NCBI GenBank assembly: GCA_946894095.1 | Contig: OX335642.1 | Location: forward strand, 22,889,021-22,953,020 | DNA length: 64,000 nt | Direction: 5' to 3' | From: Incurvaria masculella | Lineage: Eukaryota; Arthropoda; Insecta; Lepidoptera; Incurvariidae | Shown: piece after piece, positions 24,475 through 36,500 of the stretch | Layout: each line of letters starts with the position of its first letter | Position numbering within the stretch: position 1 is the stretch's first letter | The notes under the pieces: model-generated | What the model was told of the DNA's origin: nothing | Databases searched by the model: none | Seen by the model: the letters and a program-made list of their open reading frames with translations, nothing else | Position numbers and translations under genes: made by a program

Positions 24475-24895
24475 TTACTTTTCATTATAGTATATGTGAC
24501 TAATTTTTTTCGATGACTCTTTGCCATCTTGTAGGTAGTGACATGATCCCGTTGCTGGAGAAAATTTGGGACAAGTTGTTTTGGCAGTACTCTCTTGATG
24601 TTAACCTGACACTGCCTAAAGAAGTCTGGAGAGACCGACACATGTGGAAATCTGAAGGTTCAAGGTCAGGGCTATATAGCGGATGTACTAACACCACCCA
24701 GCCAAATGCCATAATTTTCGCTGAGTGGCTAAAGATGTGTGTAGTCTAGCGATATGGAGATTAAAAACCACACTCTTTCTATTGATCAATTCCAGCCGCT
24801 TTCTCTAAACTTCTTGCCTTAATCTCATCAGTTGATGGCAGTAGACATCCGAATCGATGGTTCTACCCGGCTGTAAAAGCTCTTAATGAACAATG
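24475..24895 (-). pseudogene. mariner transposase relic (C-terminal part)
   Basis: Read on the minus strand with one frameshift, the segment follows the order of mariner transposases: ELLQPGRTIDSDVYCHQL, then NRKSVVFNLHIARLHTSLAT, then HPLYSPDLEPSDFHMCRSLQ, ending PTRWQRVIEKN. The HxDN catalytic block reads NLHIA, so that aspartate is lost. There are in-frame stops near 24814 and 24878 and a frameshift near 24715. The N-terminal helix-turn-helix half and the terminal inverted repeats were not found. This is a dead copy. Confidence 0.9.
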
Positions 24896-25247
24896 CTATT
24901 TAACCGACTTCAAAAAAGGAGGAGGTTCTCAATTCGTCTGTATATTTTTTTATGTTTGTTACCTCATCATTTTTGCCTGGGTACCGATTTTGATGATTTT
25001 CTTTTAAATGAAAGCTAGTGCTTTCCAAGAGGGCCCATTTTAATTTGGTTAAGTTCCGACAATGATATCCATGAGGAAATCATATAAGTCTTAAATTTGT
25101 ATTAAGATGTGCGCGACGAATGGACGAATAACTCAATATAACGCCCACCGATTTCGGTGATTCTTTTTTTATTGGAAAGGACGACAAATTAGTTAGTGTA
25201 CTTCAGATTCACTAAAAATAACGAAATAAAAAAAATTATAAAAAAAT
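24896..25247 (+). repeat. Dispersed repeat beginning ACCGACTTCAAAAAAGGAGG
   Basis: A lepidopteran dispersed sequence (general knowledge) with 'ggaggttctcaattcgtctg' and 'gtaccgattttgatgattttc'. A short second copy is at about 59650-59700. It abuts the mariner relic. Confidence 0.7.
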
Positions 25248-25475
25248 AACCGACTTCAAAGAAAAAGCACTAAAAAGTAAAAAATAATTGCCATTTTTGG
25301 GGTTACGATTATTGTTATTTTTTGAGTCAGCGTCAGCCAAGGTAGCCAAGGTTCTCTTGATTGGCGCAGCGCGTGCCCGGCTGACGCCGACTCAAAAAAT
25401 AACAATAATCGTTACTACAAAAATGGCAATATTTTTTTACTTTTTAGTGCTTTTTCTTTGAAGTCGGTTTTTTTT
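25248..25475. repeat. Palindrome with about 95-bp arms
   Basis: The left arm starts AACCGACTTCAAAGAAAAAG and the right arm ends CTTTTTCTTTGAAGTCGGTT. Both contain 'actaaaaagtaaaaaat' and 'ttattgttattttttgagtc' in inverse order around a GC-rich centre. The arm ends match the start of the adjacent dispersed repeat. Confidence 0.85.
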
Positions 25476-25552
25476 TTTGTTTATTTTTTTTCAATTCCAC
25501 CAAACATACAGCATCACCTTATTGCGAGTTAACCTGGGCTTAGCCACAGTCT

Positions 25553-26480
25553 GTGAAGCATGACCGACCTTTGCCCACGCGTTTTGCAATAAATTTGTCA
25601 ATCTGTGACAAGATTCCTAATAACCATATCTTTAAAAGAAACGATCACATCCAACTGAAGAAAGAACTCACCAATCAATCAGGGGTGAGAGAAATACGAA
25701 TCTACACAGATAGATCAAAAACAAAGACGGAATTGGAGCGGGTCTCTAGTCCCGAGATGCGAAGATTAACATCTCAATAACCCTAGGCGCCTTTGACACC
25801 TGTCAGGCAGAATATGTGGGAATAACTCGAGCTGCAGAGGCAATCAAAATCTTGAAGATGCATGACTGTCACATAAGAATTATCTCAGGCAGCGCATTTG
25901 TATTAAACAATGTTTTTTTGCTTAATTCTAAGATGCCATTGCGCCCTAGAAAAAGTAGCGAGAAGCAATCACGTAACTCTGCAGTGGATAAGAGGACACA
26001 GTGGCTCTGTAGGAACTGACGCTACAGACGAACTGGCCAAAAGAGGATCCAGTACAGTACTAACGGGTCCTGAACCGATAATGCCTATACCACTTAGTCA
26101 ATTTAAAAACTAGCTACAGGATATAACCAAGATGGTTCACAATACCGGATGGAACGCCTGGTAGATTTCAGTTAGGCCAGAGAGGTCATCCCATCCCTCA
26201 ATAAGCGCCTCACGCACAATCATTTGCATTTGAAGAGAAATGATCTGCGCACAATGGTGGGAACAATGACAGGACATTATTCACTTAACAAATACGTCCA
26301 TAACTTGGGGGTAACGGAAAGCCATCTATGTCGTGGCTGCATTGAGACAACGGAAACAACCGCCCATGTACTATTGGAGTGCAAGAGTGTGGCCGACCAA
26401 CGGGCGCAGAACCTGGGGATCCCTTTCTGTTGGAACGTAAAGGGTATGCTGGACTTCTGGGCATGGAGGTGAAGAATGTA
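25553..26480 (+). pseudogene. Non-LTR retrotransposon relic: RNase H and zinc-knuckle tail
   Basis: Several frames must be joined, so this is broken. IRIYTDRSKTKT (about 25703) is an RNase H first-aspartate motif. QAEYVGITRAAEAI carries the glutamate. IISGSAFVLN replaces an aspartate with glycine (canonical SDS). WIRGHSGSVGTDATDELAKR holds the final aspartate. Further on, TGHYSLNKYVHNLG and CRGCIETTETTAHVLLEC give the C-terminal CCHC-like region of LINEs that encode RNase H (I, Jockey or R1-like). No reverse transcriptase core is present. Confidence 0.85.
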
Positions 26481-27444
26481 TGGAGAAATAACTTCCATAC
26501 AACGAGCACGAAAAAAATGACGACACGCGACTTACAACATTATGTTGCCGTACACATTTGTAGCGCAGTGATGAAAACGAAGAAAAATCCAATTTAAAGT
26601 CTCCCAAATTGGTAGGTAAACTGATAAAGATTAGAATTATTTTTAAATAAACCAAATGGTCGTTACGTCATTCTTCATTCGTAATAATGTTTTCAGCGAG
26701 TGCCGAAATATTCCGTGGCCGAAACCAAAGAATATATGCCGAAACAAAGGCCAAATTCCTCCGGCGGCACAATTGACGTTGTATGAGCCACAGAGGACTC
26801 TAAGAAATGCGGTAGCGTAATTATTTTAATGCAAATAGATATAGAAAGGCGGGATGAAACAGAACCACTTCTAGTCTTCGACACACTCAAAAACACGACA
26901 AACCAAAAGACATTATTGGAAAACACTCACTGGTTGACGGCATCCGTACTCAGCACACCAAGGCCTTGGGTTTCTGATGAATACGGGCGAACACACCAGC
27001 GTGGTGGTTCGCGCACTGCAATCCAATGTCTTTAGTACAGGTTCACAAGATCGTTCCAATGGTTCGTTATTCAGAGGTCATAAAACACTCCTAGGAGGCA
27101 AAAACGTCCAAAATTATAATGTTCAAAGAATACGTTCACTCGAGGACATGTGGCGCGTCTCGCGGTTCAAACGGAACAGGAAGCACTGGCAGCGAGCTGT
27201 ATTCGCGCGCTGCTTAACGTTTTTGGTAACTGTCACATGCATGCGGTAGGTAAAAAATTAAGTCCATGGATGCTGAAGCGTTTCCGGTCAATTGGAATGC
27301 CTTCTTATAAAATGTGAGAAAGATTTTGAAGTGACCCAAACAGACGTGTCGACCATGGAGGTGAAGAATCACCTCTGTGTCGACATTATTTTATTTCCTT
27401 CCGTTCTCCTGCTATTTCCTCACCTCCATGCTTCATAGCGCCTG
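26481..27444. other. Non-coding, probably repeat-derived
   Basis: No gene. A short hairpin around 27347-27384 (GTCGACCATGGAGGTGA facing TCACCTCTGTGTCGAC) precedes the GC-rich block. Confidence 0.45.
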
Positions 27445-27885
27445 CCCCCGTGCGGCGAAGTTCGAGCGGCTGGGTTCCCTCAGCTGTGGACGCACCACAC
27501 CGCAGGGCGAGTCGTTGGCGGAGCCCACTCGGACTCAGGAGTGATGAAGTGCCTGGAGCACGTGGTCGGGCAGCGAATGCCGCCTATCCCCGGGCGGCGA
27601 AGCTCGAGCAACTCGATGTCTCCTCAGCGGTGGACACACCGCACCACAGGGCGAGTCGTTGGCGGAGCCCACTCCAAGGAGCACGGGGTGGGCGCCAATG
27701 AGACGGAGGGTGTGGTGGTGCTCCACAAAGCCATCCCGAAAGCGACGACGGCGAGACTCGGGGACGCGACTGGCGTTACTCGCGGCGGTCGGCGGTCTGT
27801 GGCGGCGAGATGCGCTCTCGCCGTGGCGTGCGAACAAGATGGCTTCCTTTCGTGGTCCCCTCCCATTGGCTCTGTAGTGTGACCT
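27445..27885. repeat. GC-rich block with an internal direct duplication
   Basis: The phrase CAGGGCGAGTCGTTGGCGGA with flanks 'cgcac(c)acaccgca' and 'gcccactc' occurs twice, about 140 bp apart (27503 and 27644). Open frames exist on both strands because GC content is high, but I recognise none. Possibly the 3' region of a GC-rich LINE. Confidence 0.5.
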
Positions 27886-28569
27886 GACTGTCGCTAGGCG
27901 CGCTGGGGAAGACAGCAATTGCTGGATGGTAGAAAGAGACGGTACCAATGTTCGTGGTTTGTTGTTTTGTTTCTAGAAGAATTTTGACGGTTCGTTCCAT
28001 GAAACGTGTAATTTTCCATTATGTAGATAACTATAAATGTCCATTGTGAGTATGCATAGGCACTGATATTGTTCTGAAGGCAACCGTAAGTGTAGTTCAA
28101 TAAGGATGTGACATGCAAATATTGATTATGCCTTATAATTAAAATTAATAAAGTAACGTATGTTACAACGGTTAGTTGTGATGACAAGACGCTAAGTGAC
28201 CTTATTCTAAACTCAATATGGCGGACTCCCAAAAATAGCGGACCAGTTATAATATATCAAGCAACCCCATTTATAGGTATCGCTGAGAAGAATAGGAAAA
28301 ATAAAATGACGTCACACTTAATTACATATGGCGGACGCCTCAAGAAAAAAACCTTTCAGCGCAAATAAAACAAAAGAGGAAAAGGGAAATTTAAACTAAA
28401 TACATTTATGGCCTGTTAAAAGCTTTTAAAATTATTTTACAGAATATTACCTACTTATATAACTAACATTTAGTTATCGCATTAAGTCCAGCCTTTGCAT
28501 ACATTTATTAATTAAATTTTAGTAAAACTTAATTATTAAATATAAGCTTTTTTTTTTAAAATATAATAT
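27886..28569. other. Non-coding, nothing recognised
   Basis: AT-rich; 'aatatggcgga' blocks recur at 28216 and 28325. No gene. Confidence 0.45.
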
Positions 28570-28800
28570 TGGACATGGACGGGCATTATCTCACCTGCCG
28601 TCATAATATTTTATTCCAGCACATGCCATACCAGGGCTTTCTTAAATTGCACGGCTACATTGAACTGGACGAATAACACGGACAATTTTCATCGCCACTT
28701 CGACCATGGTTCATTCAGTGCCATGTTACCAATCCAGGCGGGACTAACCACCTATTGAGAGGGGAATGGGACCAAGGGGAATCCGAACCACGAACGACAA
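28570..28800 (-). repeat. SINE body, minus
   Basis: GCACGGCTACATTGAACTGG, 'cacggacaattttcatcgcc' and 'cgaccatggttcattca' blocks. Confidence 0.8.
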
Positions 28801-30352
28801 ATCCCTAATTCGCCCTAACGATAGTCATTATGCACGAGACTTCTAGTCGCTTTAGTTATACTTGTGCGCGAATTTCCGTAATCCAAATCCGACACAGGTG
28901 TAGACAGTCTGTTTGGGTGTAGCTGATTTAAACATACGGAAAATAGGAGTTTCCATTGCCTAGCTGGATGAAAACAGGACACAATAGCGCGCACAGGTGC
29001 TAGGCATTATTGTAACATACGGTAATGCGCTACCTTTTCGTTCTCGACTTTATGCTCTCGACTAGGACTCGACCTTGCTTGAATGGGGATATCACCTAGG
29101 TAATAAGAAACTTTCATATTTTATATTTATATTTGCAACCATCTGCATAATAATAATCCTTATATATCATTTTTCTGTACGTGTGTTTTTCTCCTAACTC
29201 CTCCTAAGCGGCTGGACCAATTTTGATGTTTTTTAGTGTGTGTTCGGGTGGGTCTCTGAATGGTTTAGATTTTGGAACCGGTAGATGGAACTATTGTCGA
29301 AATAACGACCCAAGCGGAGCCGGGCATCTCAGCTAGTTTTCAATATAATCCACAATGACATAGTAAAGGCTTAATTTAATGGACCAGGTAAACCCGTATT
29401 TTAACAGCTCTTTTTTATGTTAAGCGCCGCCAGGAACATATAAAGTGCCCGACGACGCCTATGGGTTTTTTAACTTTTAGGGTGGCTGCGAAAACCTTAT
29501 ACTATGAATAAAGGTTTTAGAGGATCGGTTGGTTCTTATTTTCGTACCTATTTCGCGTGGTGCGATGATAGAAAGGGGACGGAGGGACAGCGTTATGCAG
29601 CTCCGACGAACATATATCCTCTTAAGACTTCTCTACCAACCACGGAGCTTTGCAGCTGAATATCGGAAACCCTCCGCCTCCCTTTTTACCATCGCTTAAC
29701 GCCCAATAGACAGATCATTAGATGATAGGGTCGGCATTGTGGAACGTACTCCTTGTCGAGGTATTTCATTCAAAATACATCCTTGTAACATGTTGTGAAG
29801 AAGCACCTGGTTGACTTACGAGCTAACATTGAAAACTCTTTAGGAACCATTGATTTAGTATGTACGGTCGTTTCGTCTGAAATCTATACACCGGAAATAG
29901 AGACAAATTTGATACCTATCTCTTTCTGTCATGCTGACGTCGACCATAGAGTAAAAGGTACTTAAGAATTCCTTCTCTTTCCAGTGTATACAATTGAGAG
30001 GAAACGACCGGACGTAATAACTTTTAGTAACTCCGAGTAATTTATTTTTTGTAATGAGGCCCATACGAAAATTTTACATAAAGCAGATTGCTTATTAATA
30101 AAATAGTTGATGTGATGCTTGAAGTCACATTAAATTTTAAATAGAATAATAAACAAAGAACCTGTGAAGTCGATTAAAAAGCGTTTATGCCCTAAATGAC
30201 TGGAAAGAGCCCTTGTCTTTCCCAATTAGTGAAAGTCAATGTCAGTTTGATTGACATCAGCCGTCAGGATAACTGTCACTGTCAACGCCTAAACAATTTC
30301 GGGAAAACTGCTAAAACGTTTTGGAAATTCTTTGCCAAATTCCCGTGCCACA
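28801..30352. other. Upstream of Mon1; Helitron-like fragment
   Basis: 29150-29338 carries blocks of lepidopteran Helitron-like elements ('aagcggctggaccaattttgat' and a terminal GGAGCCGGGCATCTCAGCTAG). No TATA box or initiator is clear enough to call a Mon1 promoter. Confidence 0.5.
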
Positions 30353-30580
30353 ATGACCACCAACAACACAGCAGGGTCCAGCCACGAGAGCGTAGACTAC
30401 GTGGACTCTGACTTAGAGCCGGGCGCGTGCAGTGAGTCCGTTCTGAACGCCGCGGAAACATTCGACGAGCTCGCGGCGGGCGAAGGCCCTGGTGCGGGGG
30501 GCGGCACCATCACCGCGATACAGAGCGAGATAATGGGCGCTCCGCCGGCGCCAGACCCCGAGACGGGTCCGGTGGATGTG
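30353..30580 (+). CDS. Mon1: Mon1 exon 1
   Basis: Codons 1-76, phase 0 at the GTGAGT donor. It encodes an acidic, Gly/Ala-rich, probably disordered leader ([16 protein letters not shown]), as in other Mon1 proteins. Confidence 0.9.
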
Positions 30581-33500
30581 GTGAGTGCTCCTCGGAGACG
30601 TTCGCTTCAATCTCTCGGTTGCAAGGCCTTCGCTTTGGACCCTATTTGAATATCCTTGTCAAGAATCATGTCTTAAATTTATGAACGAGGATATCTCGAC
30701 GAAAAACATTGTGTTTTTCTCCTACTTCTCTCATTGAATATTTAACCCAGAAGCAATATAAGTAGCATGATGATAATTAGCTTTTAATTATTGGGTAGAG
30801 TTAAGCTTTACGTAGATACAAACTCGATCAAAATCGGATGAGTGGTTCTCAGGATTCAACTGAGAGGCAGATGCCATACTTTGGATTTTATCAGTGACTG
30901 AAATGTTTGATCTGGTCGCATTACATTGGGGTAATATTGACTGTGATTTAGGTGCAAAAAACACCCTATTGCATAAACACACTTATTAGTTTATATTTGG
31001 GCCACACGCGAAGAAAATGAACTACCTGAAACCATTTTATGCTAAGATTAGTGCTAGTTTATGCTAGTATTATGCCTAATGTTTTCGCTATCACCACAAA
31101 AAAAAAACACAGCATGCATAATGACAGTGATAGGAAATTGCTACCGTTTTGGAAAAGATTAAATTAAGATTAGTGGTCGGTTGTAGTTTTAAACAGATTA
31201 ATGTTTAATAACAGATATGCAAAAAAAGTTTCCTCTTCATGCGGATTAGTGGGTGATGCATTTATTTAGATACCTCGTCTGGCACTAAATAGCAGCGCTT
31301 ACCTAGTTCGAAACTAACGTGTTAATTGTTATGGTTGCATTTATTTTCCTTCTTTTAGGATAAGCTATCAGCTTCCGTTAGCGGCACGAGTTTGGATGCA
31401 GCGGAAAGTGAGAGCAGAGACTCGGTTAACGAGGAAGGCACACAAGCCTCAGAGCTTGCGTCCAAAGAGAAACACGTCTTCATATTCAGCAGTGCCGGGA
31501 AGCCGATCTACTCCAGGTATGTCGCTGTGGCTGGAGATTATTAGATTGCACATCGGTTTTATACTTTCTTAAGTGAAGAAAAGTATATTTTTTCATATAT
31601 TATTGTTGTTGTAATGAACAGAACCTTTGTAGATGCGCCTAATTCTCCACTGATAGTGCTGCCAACCTAGCAGATAGTGTTTGTCCGCTGATTTGCACAG
31701 TTTATTAAGCAACCTCTCTAGTACACTTGAGCTAATTCTCCATGAGTTCTCAGTTTGCAAAAAATGCCACAAAAGTTAGGCTCTGCCTAGTCAAATCCAC
31801 CGCCGATTAACATTGTATTTGGAAGTAATACAGCTCACAAGTGATGCAAACCATTATTAAGGTGTTCAGTTTTGGAAACGAAGATTCAACGCTAACAATA
31901 AATTTATGTTACTTTTGTGTTTTTGCCTCTACTGCACATAGAGTACAAGTGTATCTACTGCCATGGTCCCATTTGAGCTTGCTTAGGCTTTCGAAACAGT
32001 TCACAATTGGTCAAAATGTCTTACCGTAACGGCATGACGTCATCGTGACGCACACAGCGCTCCACATTGTTTTTTGTTTCCCTAAGTGCGTGCCCGAATA
32101 GTCCTTGTGATGCTGACAGCGCTAAGCGTGAAATCTGAATCTTATGTTCGCAGTGCAGGCAGCGACCACCCCCCAAACAACAACAACAACAGGGCCCACG
32201 TTGTTATATCTTTTCCTGATTAAATAAATCCCATTAAAACTCTATAGCTGTGGAGATGTGCAGGCACGGCTCGGAGGACAAGCTGGCAGGTCTGTGCGGG
32301 GTGATGCAGGCGCTGGTGAGCGTGGTGGAGGGCGGAGGGCGCGACTCGCTGCGATCGCTGACGGCGGACGGCTGCCGCGTCGTGTTCCTTGCGCGAGGCC
32401 CGCTCGTGCTGGTCGCCGTCTCCAAGAGTGGAGACTCGGAGTCGCAGATGATGCTGCAGCTCAAGTGAGTGTGCTCGGCAGTGAAGACTGCAATTTGATA
32501 TATACATGACAGACATTATCGCCACTGCCCTTTCTGGCGAATATCCAGTCTCTGGGCTTCCAGCGCTGCACTAATGTCCAAAAGATCAGGTTTTTTTTAA
32601 AGTATATGCACAACTTCTTGTAGTCGGACCACACTAATTTGGGTTTCACCAAGTCCTGATTATGTCATATATGATATATCATAATCGATGCTTAAAGGGC
32701 CTATATTACTTAAGTGCTGATTGTATTGTAATGGTATTGATTACAAGATGGTAAGAAAGGCCCGTAATCAACGGTTATGTATATCATAATTAACGCTTAA
32801 AAGGCTTTTATTACTAAAGTGCTGATTATATTGTACTAGTATTGATTACAAGATGGTAAGAAAGGCCCTTTGTAAATGGTTATGTACCGTTTAAACTATT
32901 CATCTTATGGTGAAAGAGACCCTTTTTATTATCACAGAATGAATGATGCAAAGCATATTAAAACACCATTCACTGCCGTCACTTCGATACATTGTCTTTG
33001 AGGTCATTACAAACAAATTTAGTTACATGTTGTTATTTTGCATATGTTTTAATTTTAATGAACTAATAAATCGATTGAAAAGGAAAATGACGGCGTTGGG
33101 CTGACAGTGAGTAAGCAGGCAGCCCTAGTGCTGCATAGGCTAGCATTCAGCAAAACTTGCTTGCCAGAGCTTAAGGGATCAAATCCCCGCCGCGTTCATG
33201 CACCATTTTATTTCCCTTTCTAAGTTTAATAAATACATTTCGTCATGAATGCTCCATGCTGCTCCATGGTTCAAAATCCATCTAAAACTGAAGGGTTAAG
33301 CTTGCCCGTGTTGGTACCATCGCTATCATCTGCTAATGAAAAATTGTGCTGTGTTTTCCATCCAGTTCAATGTATCCATGCTAATTAAGGGAAAACCCTG
33401 GCCTGAAACCTAATTTCTTCGAGAATGTGGTGTGCTGCGCTAATATCAAGACTGTAGGTATTTGGTAGTAGGGCCATTCCATTGTGACGGGGGTGACATT

Positions 33501-36500
33501 TTAACACTATTTTTGAAGTTTAAGGGCTTATTACAGTTATAAATTCATGTTTTTTGCCATAATGGTTATTAATCAGTAAAGAAAACATATCAAACAATAT
33601 AAATTAACATCAATACACATTGATAACATTTCGGTTTCTTGGATAATTCATAATATGTTTCTGTGACGGGGGTGACCTTAGAAACACCTTAGGGTCAGAG
33701 TCAATGGGAAAAAACTTAATTTTACAAAAAAATATATATGAAATAAAATGGGGAAATTACTGCTAGCCAAAGATAATGAATTGGAGACCTTCATATCTTG
33801 TTGAGGAATAACGAAAATGAAAAGTTTTTTTTATATTAATATTCAAAAGTGTGACGGGGGTGACAGCAATTTGTGACGGGGGTGACGCAGTCACAAGAAA
33901 CAATATTAGTATGGATGAAATCTTGTTTATTGAACTCAAAACTGCTCAATGATATGTCGTTAACGTCACACACTTCAAGAAATATCATTAGGTAGGTACA
34001 TCCCATAATTAATCGAAACAAAATTGGCTCTTTTTTTTTCTATGGTCGGAGGATCAACTTTTCTTTTAATAATATGGATACCTTCCTCTGATGTATCCTC
34101 TTCATCATGCTAAATCCAACTTTTGCCACTCTTTTTCATGTCTTTTAATGTCACTAAACTGGCCCCATGCTGACTTAAAGAACGGTGGCAAATAATAAGG
34201 CTTCACCTTTTCCTAAAGGTAATCCGATTTCAACAAAGTTCATTTACTCTGACATATTCGTTTGTGACAGTAGGTGGGTGTGATCTCTGACTTTGCTGTC
34301 TGGGCCATTTTTTATAGAACTGACATGTATGGCTAATACAACACGACTACAGTCATGATATAAGCATAATACACCACATTCCCGAAGAAATTAAGTGCCA
34401 TGCCAGGACCTTCCTTTTATGAGCACACGACAACACAGAACTGGATAGAAAACTAAGACATTTTTTTATTGCTGATTCAAACATAGTTTCATCCAATGTG
34501 GTGGTTCTAGTTCGGGTGGGCTTAACCTACAGTTTTACATGAGCTGCGAACCATGGAACAGCTCGCATTCATAACGAAATGCACTTATCCAACTCAGAAA
34601 GAGAAAGAAAGTGGTGCGTGGCCGGGGCGAGGATTTGAACCAAAATCTCTCGTATGAAAAGCAAGTCCTCTAAACCCTACACCATGGTGATATTGGTACA
34701 GTCTCCTTAGAAAAAGTGATTTTGTGGTATACATGGTTTATTAGGAATATTCATCCTTTTTTTCCAAAGATTTTTGTTGCTAGATATGTCTTCTGAGGCA
34801 ATGTAAATGGATTTTATGTTCATCGCTTCTGTTTGTGTGAAGAAATGGTAAGCATTGTTGACGATCGCTTTTCTGGACTTCACAACAGTCCCCACGCCGT
34901 TCACTTTACCATCCCTCCAATCCCAGCTACCGCTCCTTAACCATGCGATGTTGCGAAAAAAGATCATTTCATTGTAATTATGAGGTCTTCAATAGCCTTA
35001 CAAATGTTTCATATAGTATATCTCTTAATCTATGCTGCTCTGCTATCAGTTCTGTACACACCGTGCATCCCTAATCAATCTGACTATCCAAAGTAATCAG
35101 ATTTAATCTCTTCATTGATGTTTTATTCATTTAGTCTTACGTAAAAGTATTATGTATACATATAATGTAAGCTAATCAAATTGTCACCCTCGTCACAGAA
35201 AAATATGTCACCCCCGTCACGGAAAATATGTCACCCCCGTCACGGCTAAAATACTACAAAACTTAAGAAAATCTTTAAAATTCTTAGTGTTCCTTGGAAC
35301 ACAAACATCTCTTCTCACTTTGACAAAATTGTATGAGAAAAATGCTACCCTTTAAAGAAATAACTAAACTAATGTCATTTTTTCGTGACGGGGGTGACAT
35401 GAGGGTAGGAGAAATAGTTTTGGAGGAAAACTAACAAAAACTTACCGTAAAAGTTATAAAAAAAATTAAAACATTTTCGTTAGTTATCCAACTTGCCATA
35501 TAACCTCTAAAAACAAAGCTGTCAGTTTGACAGTTGACAGGCTGTGTGTTTCCAAATTCGTATTTCTACCTCCCTAAATATTAACTCCGGGTGGACAGAC
35601 ATAAATGGATAAAAATCAAGAAAATTTTGTTTGGTTGTTTCAACTCTTATTATTTTTGATAAGTTAAAACATGTACCTTAAAACATATGAAAAAAAAACC
35701 TTCAATATTGCAAAAAAATTAAAATCCTCTAAGGTGTCATTCTGGGTGGAATGGCCCAGTAGTTACATAAAAAAAATTGGAATACTAGATTACCCTAGAT
35801 AGTAGGAGTTCGACCATAAAAAAATCACAGGTAAACCAAACACAACATTATTTCCCATTGCAGCTACGCATTCAATCAAATCGTCTCAGTCCTGACGCTC
35901 ACGCAGCTGACGCGTATATTCGAGCAGCGACGGAACTACGACCTCCGTCGGTTGCTCTCCGGGGCAGAGCGTCTGATCGACCACCTGCTCGTGTTCACGG
36001 AGAGGGACCCCGCCTTCCTGCTGGGGGCGGTGCGGTGTCTCCCCCTGCCCGTAGCAGTCCGGGAGAACGTGACGAGCTCTATCATATCGGCTTGCGCGAA
36101 GATTCGGGATCTCGTGTTCGCAATATTGATAGCGGGAAATCAGGTTGGTTAGTCTGTTTGTGCCAGCGAGCATGGAAGGACGGGAGTAGCAATCGAAACT
36201 CATTTGTATGGCGGAAGCTACGGGTTAGCGGAAAATATTTTACTGTATTTTTCGCTACTACCGTCGTTCCATGCTAGCTGGTTTGTTCGGCCTGGCCAGT
36301 TTCCATCGCAAACACCTGTGCCAACACTCTATCTACGTCCTAACCTATTTTGACTAGTTTGCTTACATTTATTTGGATTTCGTTAATGGTTCTTATTGGT
36401 TTTGCTCTGCGTTTTGTAAACGTGTCCAGTTTACTGGTAAATAATACCTTTATTCGCTTTATCTGTTCCCGTGCATGTCATATGAGATGATTGACGAACC

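Larger units (their letters stand above)
33110..35785 (+). repeat. SINE split by a 2.3-kb DNA transposon
   Basis: A tRNA-type SINE starts near 33110 and reaches 'actgtaggtatttggtagta' at 33470. Its end (agtagttacat and A-run) resumes at 35758. The intervening element is listed separately. Confidence 0.8.

Noticed and set aside
27535..27948. A 137-codon minus-strand ORF in the GC-rich block
   Set aside because: Several frames are open on both strands because of base composition; no motif recognised.
35858..36277. A 139-codon plus-strand ORF
   Set aside because: An out-of-frame reading of Mon1 exon 4 running into the intron hairpin.
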